Source of the DNA: an uncultured Duncaniella sp.
GTDB lineage: Bacteria; Bacteroidota; Bacteroidia; Bacteroidales; Muribaculaceae
Length of the DNA: 12,838 bases
NCBI GenBank assembly: GCA_910586305.1
Contig: CAJUGS010000050.1
Span: 1 to 12,838 of the forward strand
Reading direction: 5' to 3'
This document shows, piece by piece, positions 1 through 6,059 of the stretch. Numbering within the stretch: position 1 is the first letter of the stretch; each line of letters opens with the position of its first letter. The translations under genes were made by a program, and so were the position numbers. The notes under the pieces are model-generated. The model was not told the DNA's origin. It ran no database searches and saw only the letters and a list, made by a program, of their open reading frames with translations.

Positions 1-70
1 TGCTCCTAAACAGACTTCCCACAAATTAACAATCGTTATGAAACACCCTCTTAAACTATTTTTTGATTTT

Positions 71-763
71 ATGAAGAAGAAACTTGTAATTTCCTCGGGG
101 GCGGGTATAAGTGCCGAGAGCGGTATTTCTACTTTCCGCGATGCCGACGGTCTCTGGGAGAATTATCCGGTGATGGATGTGTGTAGCGCGGAGGGTTTTG
201 CCCGTGATCCGGAGCTTGTCCACAGGTTCTACAACGAGCGCCGCCGGCAGTTGGTGAAGTGTCGGCCCAATTCGGCCCACGAGGCTCTCGTGGAGCTTGA
301 GAAGTGGTATGACGTGTATGTGATCACTCAGAATGTGGATGATCTCCACGAGAGGGCGGGGTCGTCGAGGGTTCTGCATCTACATGGCGAGCTGATGAAG
401 GCGCGTTCGCTTTCGGACCCCGAGCGGCTCTATGTGCTTGACGAGGAGCATCTGGAGACTTCGCCTGGTATGCGTATGTCCGACGGGCACCGTGTGCGTC
501 CCCACATAGTGTTTTTCCAGGAGGCTGTGCCTAATATAGAGAGGGCTGTCGAGTGGGTGAGGGAGGCTGATGTCTTTGTTGTGATAGGCACTTCGCTTGC
601 TGTCTATCCGGCTGCGGGGCTGATGGACTGTGTGCGTCCCGGGGTGCCGGTCTATTATATCGATCCTCGTCCGGCGCGTGTGGGGGCCGGTGTCCACACT
701 ATCGCTCTCCCGGCTACGGCGGGGATGAGGGAGCTTGTGGAGCTGCTGAAGCCGAAGAGGTAA
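71..763 (+). CDS. cobB: Sir2-family NAD-dependent protein deacylase (sirtuin), zinc-less type
   Basis: Predicted cytoplasmic enzyme that removes acyl groups from lysines using NAD, giving nicotinamide and O-acyl-ADP-ribose. Visible motifs, numbered from the ATG at 71 (230 aa): the NAD-binding GAGISAESGISTFR at 10-23, FRDADGLW at 22-29, TQNVDDLHERAG at 86-97, the catalytic His in HLHGE (H105), and GTSLAVYPA at 173-181. The zinc-binding CxxC pairs usual after the catalytic His are absent; the stretch 110-150 has no cysteine. This is a pattern I associate with Bacteroidetes sirtuins. FFQE at 148-151 stands where many relatives have FGE. An in-frame ATG at 38 would add 11 residues, but family members begin only a few residues before GAGIS, so 71 is preferred. 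The gene stands alone; the next + strand gene is topA beyond the ATPase gene. Confident as to family; the acyl preference cannot be read. Confidence 0.93.
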   Translation: MKKKLVISSGAGISAESGISTFRDADGLWENYPVMDVCSAEGFARDPELVHRFYNERRRQLVKCRPNSAHEALVELEKWYDVYVITQNVDDLHERAGSSRVLHLHGELMKARSLSDPERLYVLDEEHLETSPGMRMSDGHRVRPHIVFFQEAVPNIERAVEWVREADVFVVIGTSLAVYPAAGLMDCVRPGVPVYYIDPRPARVGAGVHTIALPATAGMRELVELLKPKR

Positions 764-785
764 CTTTTTAACACAAGTTAACATT

Positions 786-795
786 GGGGGGGGGG
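786..795 (+). repeat. G10 homopolymer tract
   Basis: Ten consecutive G residues lie 22 bases after the sirtuin stop codon, just upstream of a candidate -7 box at 816-823. Long G runs are prone to slippage during replication. Here the run is outside any gene, so any effect would be on spacing within a promoter region. Confidence 0.85.
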
Positions 796-815
796 TAAAA
801 TTGAAACTTATTTAT

Positions 816-823
816 TAAATTTG
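816..823 (+). promoter_or_regulatory. Candidate -7 box before a possible short RNA
   Basis: TAAATTTG matches the Bacteroidetes -7 consensus TAnnTTTG. No well-placed TTTG/TTG -33 element is seen: TTG occurs at 784-786 and 801-803, which is too far and too near. Transcription from here would start near 830 and meet the terminator at 881-913. No coding sequence lies between. Confidence 0.3.
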
Positions 824-828
824 CAAGC

Positions 829-913
829 GTAAAAAGAATGCTTCAATTAGATTAATGTCAACAAAAAGTTAGGTTAAAGCACGGAGGCTGCCGCGAGGTC
901 CCCTCCGTTTTTT
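829..913 (+). ncRNA. Possible short intergenic RNA of about 85 nt
   Basis: The stretch between a candidate -7 box (816-823) and a terminator (881-913) holds no convincing open reading frame. It includes a small stem (AAGC at 825-828 with GCTT at 840-843) and an A-rich single-stranded middle, a layout usual for small regulatory RNAs. The alternative is that this is simply the long 3' untranslated region of the sirtuin gene. I do not recognise the sequence. Confidence 0.22.
881..913 (+). terminator. Rho-independent terminator (+ strand)
   Basis: ACGGAGG (881-887) pairs with CCTCCGT (902-908), closing a 14-nt loop, and is followed by a T run (908-913). The T run lies on the + strand side, so it ends transcripts of the sirtuin gene or of a short RNA started near 830. 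The opposite side reads GCTTTAAC after the stem, a poorer terminator for the minus strand. Confidence 0.7.
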
Positions 914-1009
914 ATTAGAACAAATACAAAATAGGATAATTCTCATTTTACCCCGTGAGGCTGGTGGAATGAGGTTTTTTTATTGTCTGCGGGGATGGGG
1001 CGGTGGGTG

Positions 1010-1083
1010 TCATTATCATTATCATGTGTTGTGGCTGCGGTCTTTGCGGGGTGGGGTGGGTGATAATGATGATAATAATAATC
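1010..1083. repeat. Palindromic TTATCA/TGATAA element, left flank of the ATPase gene
   Basis: An arm built of repeated ATTATC units (1010-1025) faces an inverted arm of GATAAT units (1060-1083) across a G-rich loop (1026-1059). ATCATTATCA at 1015-1024 is an exact 10-base inverted match to the other arm. The loop contains GGGG, GGGG and GGG runs at 1048-1060, and the flank just before the left arm has more (991-1007), so quadruplex folding of the + strand is conceivable. It lies 35 bases beyond the ATPase stop codon. It has no T run on the minus-strand side, so it does not look like that gene's terminator. A matching element lies upstream of the same gene at 2451-2568. Confidence 0.75.
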
Positions 1084-1117
1084 GGCGGGTCTGCCGGGGG
1101 GAGTGTGTGGCGGGTTG

Positions 1118-2335
1118 CTATGTGTTTGCGCCGGTCTGCTGGAGCCATCGGTAGACTGTGGGCAGCGGGATGCCTGTCTGTGCGGCTATTTCGGATGGTG
1201 TCTTTCCCTGTGCGCGTAGGGTTGTGGCGAGTTCGCGTTTGTCGGGGCGTCCGCGGTCTTTGCGTGCTGCGGGCTCTGCGGCGAGGTGGGGTGTCTCGGG
1301 GCCTGTGCCTGCTGATGCGAATCCGACGAATTCGGGGATGGTGCGTCCGAGGAGGCAGAGGAGAACGTTGTCGGGTCCGTAGACTTCCTCGCAGTTGCGC
1401 TGTTTTATCTGTTTGATGTAGCGGTAGTCGGCTCCCTGTGCTGAGGATCCTATGGCGAAGGCTGAGTCGGCGAAGTTGATGAGCATTTTTGAGCCTTGCA
1501 GGTCGTTGCGTGTGAGGGGGTTTGAGAGGCTTCGCTTGGGGGTGTGAGCGAGGAGGAGTATGCTGAGGCCGAGTCTTTTCTTCATGGATGTGAGTTTTTT
1601 CATGAGCGGCATTGCGTCGGCTGCTGTCTCGGTGCCCGAGGCCATGAATGTGATGTTGTCGATTATGAGCACTTTGGCTCCTGTCTCGGCGAGGCGTCGC
1701 TCGAGGTCGCCGAGTATGAGGTCGGCGAATTCCTTGCGTGCGAATTCCTCGGGGTCGGTGTTGTCGGTGTCGTAGAAGAGTTCGACCCGGTGGAACATTG
1801 GCGAGAATGCGTAGTAGGTCCTGGATGTCATGGCTTCCTCGTCGCCGTCGGGTCCGGCGGCCGAGTAGCGCCGGGCGAACTGTGTCATGCTCAGCTCGAA
1901 GTCGGCGTAGACCACTTGCTGTGGCGGTGTCTGGGGGAGGAGTTCGGGGAGTGTGGTGGCGCATCCCGCTCCGCGGCTTATCATGTCGGCTATCTGCACT
2001 GCGAGCAGTGATTTGCCCACGTTTGTGTCGGCAAACAGGATGCATATCTCCTGTTCGTACCAGAGCGGTCCGCAGAGCTGTCTCTGCATTCCGGATGCTA
2101 CGGCCTGGAGCCACCAGTCTTTGCCTGATGTCATGCGTGTGACGCTGGCCTGCGGCCTTTGTCGGGTGGTGTCCCTGCACTCCTGTCGGCCGGTGGGGGA
2201 GGGTGGGCGTGAGATGGCCGGCCGGGAGTCGAGCCATTCGTCGATGACGGATGAGATGCGGTGTGTCTCGCCCTTTCTGTCTGAGAGGGCGTCGGCGATG
2301 GAGAATCGCGCGGTGTCGTTGACGTTTACTTTCAT
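1118..2335 (-). CDS. RecA/RepA-like P-loop ATPase (AAA_25 type) with C-terminal helix-turn-helix
   Basis: A 405-aa protein of unknown role. Seen in sequence: P-loop ADTNVGKS at 102-109, with Ala where the first Gly of Walker A usually stands; an acidic DFELS at 145-149; Walker B KVLIIDN at 221-227; and LLLAHTPK at 261-268, resembling the sensor strand of hexameric helicase ATPases of the RepA/DnaB/KaiC branch. A proline-rich linker precedes a resolvase-like helix-turn-helix at about 367-400 (PSEIAAQTGIPLPTVYRWL). The frame is open to a TTG at 2386, but that TTG lies inside a TAACTTTG promoter box (complement 2384-2391). The ATG at 2335 is therefore taken as the start, leaving a leader of roughly 40 nt. 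The gene stands alone between two convergent palindromic elements, opposite in strand to its neighbours. It could be a plasmid- or phage-derived replication ATPase or a DNA-binding regulator. Family moderately sure, function unknown. Confidence 0.85.
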   Translation of the reverse strand: MKVNVNDTARFSIADALSDRKGETHRISSVIDEWLDSRPAISRPPSPTGRQECRDTTRQRPQASVTRMTSGKDWWLQAVASGMQRQLCGPLWYEQEICILFADTNVGKSLLAVQIADMISRGAGCATTLPELLPQTPPQQVVYADFELSMTQFARRYSAAGPDGDEEAMTSRTYYAFSPMFHRVELFYDTDNTDPEEFARKEFADLILGDLERRLAETGAKVLIIDNITFMASGTETAADAMPLMKKLTSMKKRLGLSILLLAHTPKRSLSNPLTRNDLQGSKMLINFADSAFAIGSSAQGADYRYIKQIKQRNCEEVYGPDNVLLCLLGRTIPEFVGFASAGTGPETPHLAAEPAARKDRGRPDKRELATTLRAQGKTPSEIAAQTGIPLPTVYRWLQQTGANT

Positions 2336-2383
2336 TTTCTTGTCGTTTGTGCCGGACGCTTTGGTTGTCGTCCTTCCGTGATG

Positions 2384-2391
2384 CAAAGTTA
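2384..2391 (-). promoter_or_regulatory. -7 promoter box of the ATPase gene
   Basis: Read on the minus strand this is TAACTTTG, an exact TAnnTTTG match. TTTC lies about 16 bases upstream as a weak -33 element. It sets the transcription start near 2378 and rules out the TTG codon at 2386 as translation start. Confidence 0.7.
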
Positions 2392-2450
2392 CGGCTTGGC
2401 GGGGGCTGAAAGGTGCGATAATGTCGCGTCGTGCCGTGTGGTGTGTGTGT

Positions 2451-2568
2451 TTTATCGATTATCATTATTATCACGCGTGGCGGTGTGAGGCGGCGTGGGT
2501 GTGGGGGTGATAATGATAAAAATGATAGGTTGTCGGGGCTGGGCGCGGCCTCTGATTATCATTTATTG
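2451..2568. repeat. Palindromic TTATCA/TGATAA cluster, right flank of the ATPase gene
   Basis: Three arms alternate in orientation: ATTATC units at 2451-2474, GATAAT units at 2507-2527, and ATTATC again at 2554-2564. They are separated by G-rich spacers of 32 and 29 bases. ATTATCAC (2467-2474) pairs exactly with GTGATAAT (2507-2514), and AAATGATA (2520-2527) with TATCATTT (2557-2564). The first two arms and their loop repeat the layout of 1010-1083 in the same order, with about 50 bases between arm starts in both. The cluster sits between the divergent promoters of the ATPase gene and topA, so it could be an operator for either. Confidence 0.75.
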
Positions 2569-2600
2569 TTAAATATAGGTGGTATATTGAGAGTTTTCGC

Positions 2601-2608
2601 TAACTTTG
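2601..2608 (+). promoter_or_regulatory. -7 promoter box of topA
   Basis: TAACTTTG matches TAnnTTTG exactly, about 70 bases before the topA start codon. It predicts a 5' leader of roughly 65 nt. No clear TTTG is found at the usual -33 distance. Confidence 0.65.
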
Positions 2609-2678
2609 CCGACCGAAACGAGCTGAAGCCGCCGCGGATGGCGGAGAGGCTGCTCTGCAACTACCATGTATTATCGAT

Positions 2679-5018
2679 ATGAAGAACCTCGTCATAGTAG
2701 AGTCTCCGGCCAAGGCCAAGACGATTGAAAAATTTCTCGGTAAGGACTACCGGGTGATGTCAAGCTACGGTCATATACGCGACCTGCGCAAGAAGGATAT
2801 CTCGGTGAATGTCGACTCGGACTTCCAGCCCGTGTATGAGATTCCGGCCGACAAGAAGGCGCTTGTGGCCGAGCTGAAGAAGGCTGCGAAGAGTGCCGAA
2901 ACCGTGTGGCTCGCTTCCGATGAGGACCGCGAGGGTGAGGCCATCGCGTGGCATCTCTACGAAGTGCTGGGCCTGAAGCCCGAGAACACCCGCCGCATAG
3001 TGTTTCACGAAATCACGAAGAATGCCATACTCCATGCCATCGAGAATCCTCGCGAGATAGATATCAATCTTGTCGACGCGCAGCAGGCTCGCCGTGTGCT
3101 CGACCGCATAGTGGGTTTCGAGGTGTCGCCCGTGCTGTGGAAGAAGATCAAGCCGGCTCTGTCGGCCGGACGTGTCCAGTCGGTGGCCGTGCGCCTCATA
3201 GTGGACCGCGAGAACGAGATCAATGCTTTCAGGTCGGAGCCTTACTTCCGTGTGACCGGCCGCTTCTCGCTTCCGGCCGGCGGCTCGGTGGATGCAGAGC
3301 TGTCGCAGCGTCTGGCCGACGTGAAGAGCGCCGAGGCTTTTCTGGCCGATTGTGCGAAGGCCGAGTTTGAGGTTGGCGATGTGAGCGTGCGTCCTGTCAA
3401 GAAGTCGCCCGCGCCTCCGTTTACCACCTCCACCCTCCAGCAGGAGGCGGGCAGGAAGCTCGGGTTTTCGGTGTCGCAGACCATGATGATAGCCCAGAAG
3501 CTCTATGAGGCGGGACATATCACCTATATGCGAACCGACTCTCTGAATCTCTCTTCGCTGGCTCTCAACACTGCTGCCGACCTCATACGCAAGGAGCTTG
3601 GCGAGGAGTATCTCAAGATACGCCGCTACCACACCTCGTCGAAGGGGGCACAGGAGGCTCACGAGGCTATCCGTCCCACTTATATGGACCGCGAGACGGT
3701 CGATGGCACTGCGCAGGAGAAGAAGCTCTACCGCCTCATCAGACTGCGCACTCTTGCCTCGCAGATGGCCGATGCCGAGATGGAGAAGACTACGGCCGAG
3801 ATAGGTATCTCGGGACGCAAGGAGCATTTCACGGCTACGGGCGAGGTGGTGAAGTTTGACGGTTTCCTGCGCCTCTATCTCGAGGGTACTGACGATGATA
3901 CCTCGGCCGAGGGCACCGGCTCTATGCTGCCCCGCATGACCTGCGGCGAGCGTCTGGGCATGGAGGAGGTCACCGCTACGCAGCGTTTCACTCTGGCTCC
4001 TCCGCGCTACACCGAGGCCTCGCTTGTGAAGAAGATGGAGGAACTCGGCATAGGACGCCCGTCGACCTACGCTCCCACCATCTCCACCATCCAGCACCGC
4101 GAGTACATAGTGAAGGGCGAGAAGCCCGGCGAGAAGCGCGAGTATGAGGTGCTCACTCTCGACCGCAAGGGACGCATAGCCTCCAGGACACGCACCGAGA
4201 GCGCCGGCTCGGACAAGGGCAAGCTCATACCGACCGACACGGGCATGATTGTCAACGAGTTTCTGACACTCCACTTCCCCGATATCCTCGACTATGACTT
4301 CACGGCGGGGATGGAGGCGAAGTTTGACCGCATTGCCGAGGGCGACAGCGACTGGAACGCCGAGATATCGGCTTTCTACGGCAACTTCCACCCCGAGGTG
4401 GAGAAGGCTTCGGGCCTTCACACAGAGCGCAAGGTGGGCGAGAGGGTGCTCGGCAACGACCCTGCCACAGGCCAGCCCGTCTCGGTCAAGATAGGCCGCT
4501 TCGGCCCCATAGCCCAGATAGGCTCGTCGGAAGGCGAGGAGAAACCTCGCTTCGCCTCGCTTCGCAAGGACCAGAGTGTGTTTGACATCACGCTCGAGGA
4601 GGCTCTCAAGCTCTTCGACCTGCCTCGCGAGGTGGGCGAGTTTGAAGGCAAGGCGGTTGTGGCCGCCATAGGCCGCTTCGGTCCCTACATACGCCACGAC
4701 GGCAAGTTTGTCTCCATCCCCAAGGACCTTTCGCCCACTTCCATCACGCTCGAGGAGGCTGCGGCTCTCATCACAGCCAAGCGCGAGGCCGACAGCAACA
4801 AGGTGGTGAAGACTTTCGACACCGATCCGGCCATACAGATACTCAACGGCCGCTACGGGGTCTACATTGCCTGCGACAAGACCAACTATAAGATACCCAA
4901 GACTGTGACCGACCCGGCCTCGCTGAGCCTCGACGAGGTGAAGGCTATCATGGCCGACCAGGAGAACGCTCCCAAAAAGACTGCGCGACGCGCATCCTCA
5001 ACCCGTAAAAAATCATAA
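2679..5018 (+). CDS. topA: DNA topoisomerase I (type IA)
   Basis: Relaxes negative supercoils by cutting one strand through a 5'-phosphotyrosine link. The 779-aa protein opens with the TOPRIM domain: VESPAKAKT with the catalytic Glu at 9, and DEDREGE at 81-87 with the acidic metal ligands. The active-site Tyr is Y283 in HITYMRTDS. SAGRVQSVAVRLI at 162-174 is a further family signature. Beyond about residue 590 the usual CxxC zinc ribbons are missing. Instead there are repeats with the motif GRFGPxI or GRYGVYI (about 607, 667 and 728), of the kind found at the C-terminus of Bacteroidetes TopA, then a Lys/Arg/Ser-rich tail likely to hold DNA. The frame is intact and of normal length. An RluA-family gene follows after 6 bases, so the two are probably co-transcribed. 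The start follows from the conserved MKNLVIVESPAKAK. Confidence 0.98.
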   Translation: MKNLVIVESPAKAKTIEKFLGKDYRVMSSYGHIRDLRKKDISVNVDSDFQPVYEIPADKKALVAELKKAAKSAETVWLASDEDREGEAIAWHLYEVLGLKPENTRRIVFHEITKNAILHAIENPREIDINLVDAQQARRVLDRIVGFEVSPVLWKKIKPALSAGRVQSVAVRLIVDRENEINAFRSEPYFRVTGRFSLPAGGSVDAELSQRLADVKSAEAFLADCAKAEFEVGDVSVRPVKKSPAPPFTTSTLQQEAGRKLGFSVSQTMMIAQKLYEAGHITYMRTDSLNLSSLALNTAADLIRKELGEEYLKIRRYHTSSKGAQEAHEAIRPTYMDRETVDGTAQEKKLYRLIRLRTLASQMADAEMEKTTAEIGISGRKEHFTATGEVVKFDGFLRLYLEGTDDDTSAEGTGSMLPRMTCGERLGMEEVTATQRFTLAPPRYTEASLVKKMEELGIGRPSTYAPTISTIQHREYIVKGEKPGEKREYEVLTLDRKGRIASRTRTESAGSDKGKLIPTDTGMIVNEFLTLHFPDILDYDFTAGMEAKFDRIAEGDSDWNAEISAFYGNFHPEVEKASGLHTERKVGERVLGNDPATGQPVSVKIGRFGPIAQIGSSEGEEKPRFASLRKDQSVFDITLEEALKLFDLPREVGEFEGKAVVAAIGRFGPYIRHDGKFVSIPKDLSPTSITLEEAAALITAKREADSNKVVKTFDTDPAIQILNGRYGVYIACDKTNYKIPKTVTDPASLSLDEVKAIMADQENAPKKTARRASSTRKKS

Positions 5019-5024
5019 CCAAGT

Positions 5025-5978
5025 ATGTCACCGCGCAAACCGTTATCCACCAAGCCCGGAGCCGAACGCAACCAGTTCCGTCCCGACGTGATCGAAACCT
5101 ACCGTGTGGCCGAGTCCGCGCCGCTGCTGGAGTTTCTCATATCAGTCATGCCCTCGCGCAAGCGCACGGCTGTCAAGAGCCTTCTGGCTCACAATCAGAT
5201 AGCTGTCAACGGCCTGCCCGTCAGACAGTTTGACACTCCCCTCGCGTCCGGAGACACCGTCCAGGCCAATCTCACCCGCGAGTTCAGGGTGTTCTACAAC
5301 CGTCGCCTCAAGATAGTGTATGAGGACGATGACATCATCGTGGTCAACAAGGGCTATGGCCTCCTCTCGATGGGCAATGACAAGGTGACCGACGGCACTG
5401 CCTATTCCATACTCCGCGACTACCTCAAGTGGAAGGACCCGCGCAACAAGCTCTTCATAGTGCACCGCCTTGACCGCGACACCTCCGGCCTGATGGTGTT
5501 TGCCAAGACTGTAGAGGCCAAGGAGCGCCTGCAGCACAACTGGAACAATATGGTGCTCTCGCGCAAGTATCTTGCCGTGGTGGAGGGTGCTCCCGAGCCT
5601 GCCGAGGGAGAGGTGAGAAGCTATCTGGCCGAGAATTCGCGCTATGAGGTCTACTCGACTTCCGACCCCTCTGAGGGACAGCTCGCGGTGACGCGCTACC
5701 GCACGCTCAAGAGCCGCAACGGCTACTCGCTGATGGAGGTGGAGCTGGACACGGGCCGCAAGAACCAGATACGTGTCCACATGAAGGACCTGGGTCATCC
5801 CATCTCGGGCGACCGCCGCTACGGAGCCAAGTCGTCGCCCATCCACCGCATGGCTCTCCACGCGCAGACACTGCGCTTCATCCATCCCGTCAGCCGCAAG
5901 GATATGAACTTCTCCACCCCCGTGCCCTCGTCGTTTGCACGTATGGTGGCCGGCCATAATCATGCCGATATGGACTGA
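5025..5978 (+). CDS. RluA-family RNA pseudouridine synthase
   Basis: Converts specific uridines in RNA, most likely large-subunit rRNA, to pseudouridine. The 317-aa product has an N-terminal S4 RNA-binding domain (about 33-85, including SLLAHNQIAVNGLPV) and the catalytic domain. The signature HRLDRDTSGLMVFAKT at 147-162 carries the catalytic Asp (D150), and GRKNQIRVHMKDLGHPI lies near 245-260. The domain order matches RluC/RluD-type enzymes, but the exact target cannot be assigned. It starts 6 bases after the topA stop, with no promoter box between, so it is read from topA's transcript. The ATG at 5025 has a purine-rich AACCAAGT in front rather than a strong Shine-Dalgarno sequence. Confidence 0.95.
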   Translation: MSPRKPLSTKPGAERNQFRPDVIETYRVAESAPLLEFLISVMPSRKRTAVKSLLAHNQIAVNGLPVRQFDTPLASGDTVQANLTREFRVFYNRRLKIVYEDDDIIVVNKGYGLLSMGNDKVTDGTAYSILRDYLKWKDPRNKLFIVHRLDRDTSGLMVFAKTVEAKERLQHNWNNMVLSRKYLAVVEGAPEPAEGEVRSYLAENSRYEVYSTSDPSEGQLAVTRYRTLKSRNGYSLMEVELDTGRKNQIRVHMKDLGHPISGDRRYGAKSSPIHRMALHAQTLRFIHPVSRKDMNFSTPVPSSFARMVAGHNHADMD

Positions 5979-6009
5979 CGGAGTCTGCTGACTTCTGAAC
6001 ATTGTAGCA

Positions 6010-6055
6010 CCGGGGGGTGTTGGAGTAGAATACGATCAACTCCAATATCCCCCGG
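6010..6055 (+). promoter_or_regulatory. 17-bp RNA hairpin just before the flippase start codon
   Basis: Bases 6010-6026 pair with 6039-6055 over 17 consecutive positions with a 12-nt loop. Fifteen pairs are Watson-Crick and two are G-U if the RNA is read from the + strand; on the minus strand those two would be A-C clashes. The 3' arm ends 5 nt before the ATG at 6060, so the folded RNA would hide the ribosome landing zone. No T run follows, so this is not a standard terminator. It may limit read-through translation from the topA operon, act as a processing site, or respond to temperature or a ligand; the sequence does not say which. Confidence 0.65.
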
Positions 6056-6059
6056 CGTT

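Noticed and set aside
1010..1083. Left palindrome read as a CRISPR remnant
   Set aside because: Arms alternate in orientation and spacers are similar G-rich low-complexity sequence; there are no identical direct repeats and no cas genes.
948..2474. 508-codon open frame on the minus strand covering the whole ATPase gene in another frame
   Set aside because: It is rich in Arg, His and Pro, runs through both palindromes as poly-Ile and Met-Ile repeats, and shows no domain. The overlapping frame has a clear P-loop, Walker B and helix-turn-helix.
2760..4697. 645-codon open frame antisense to topA
   Set aside because: A long shadow frame produced by high-GC codon use opposite a clear topoisomerase; its sequence has no recognisable domain and no promoter.
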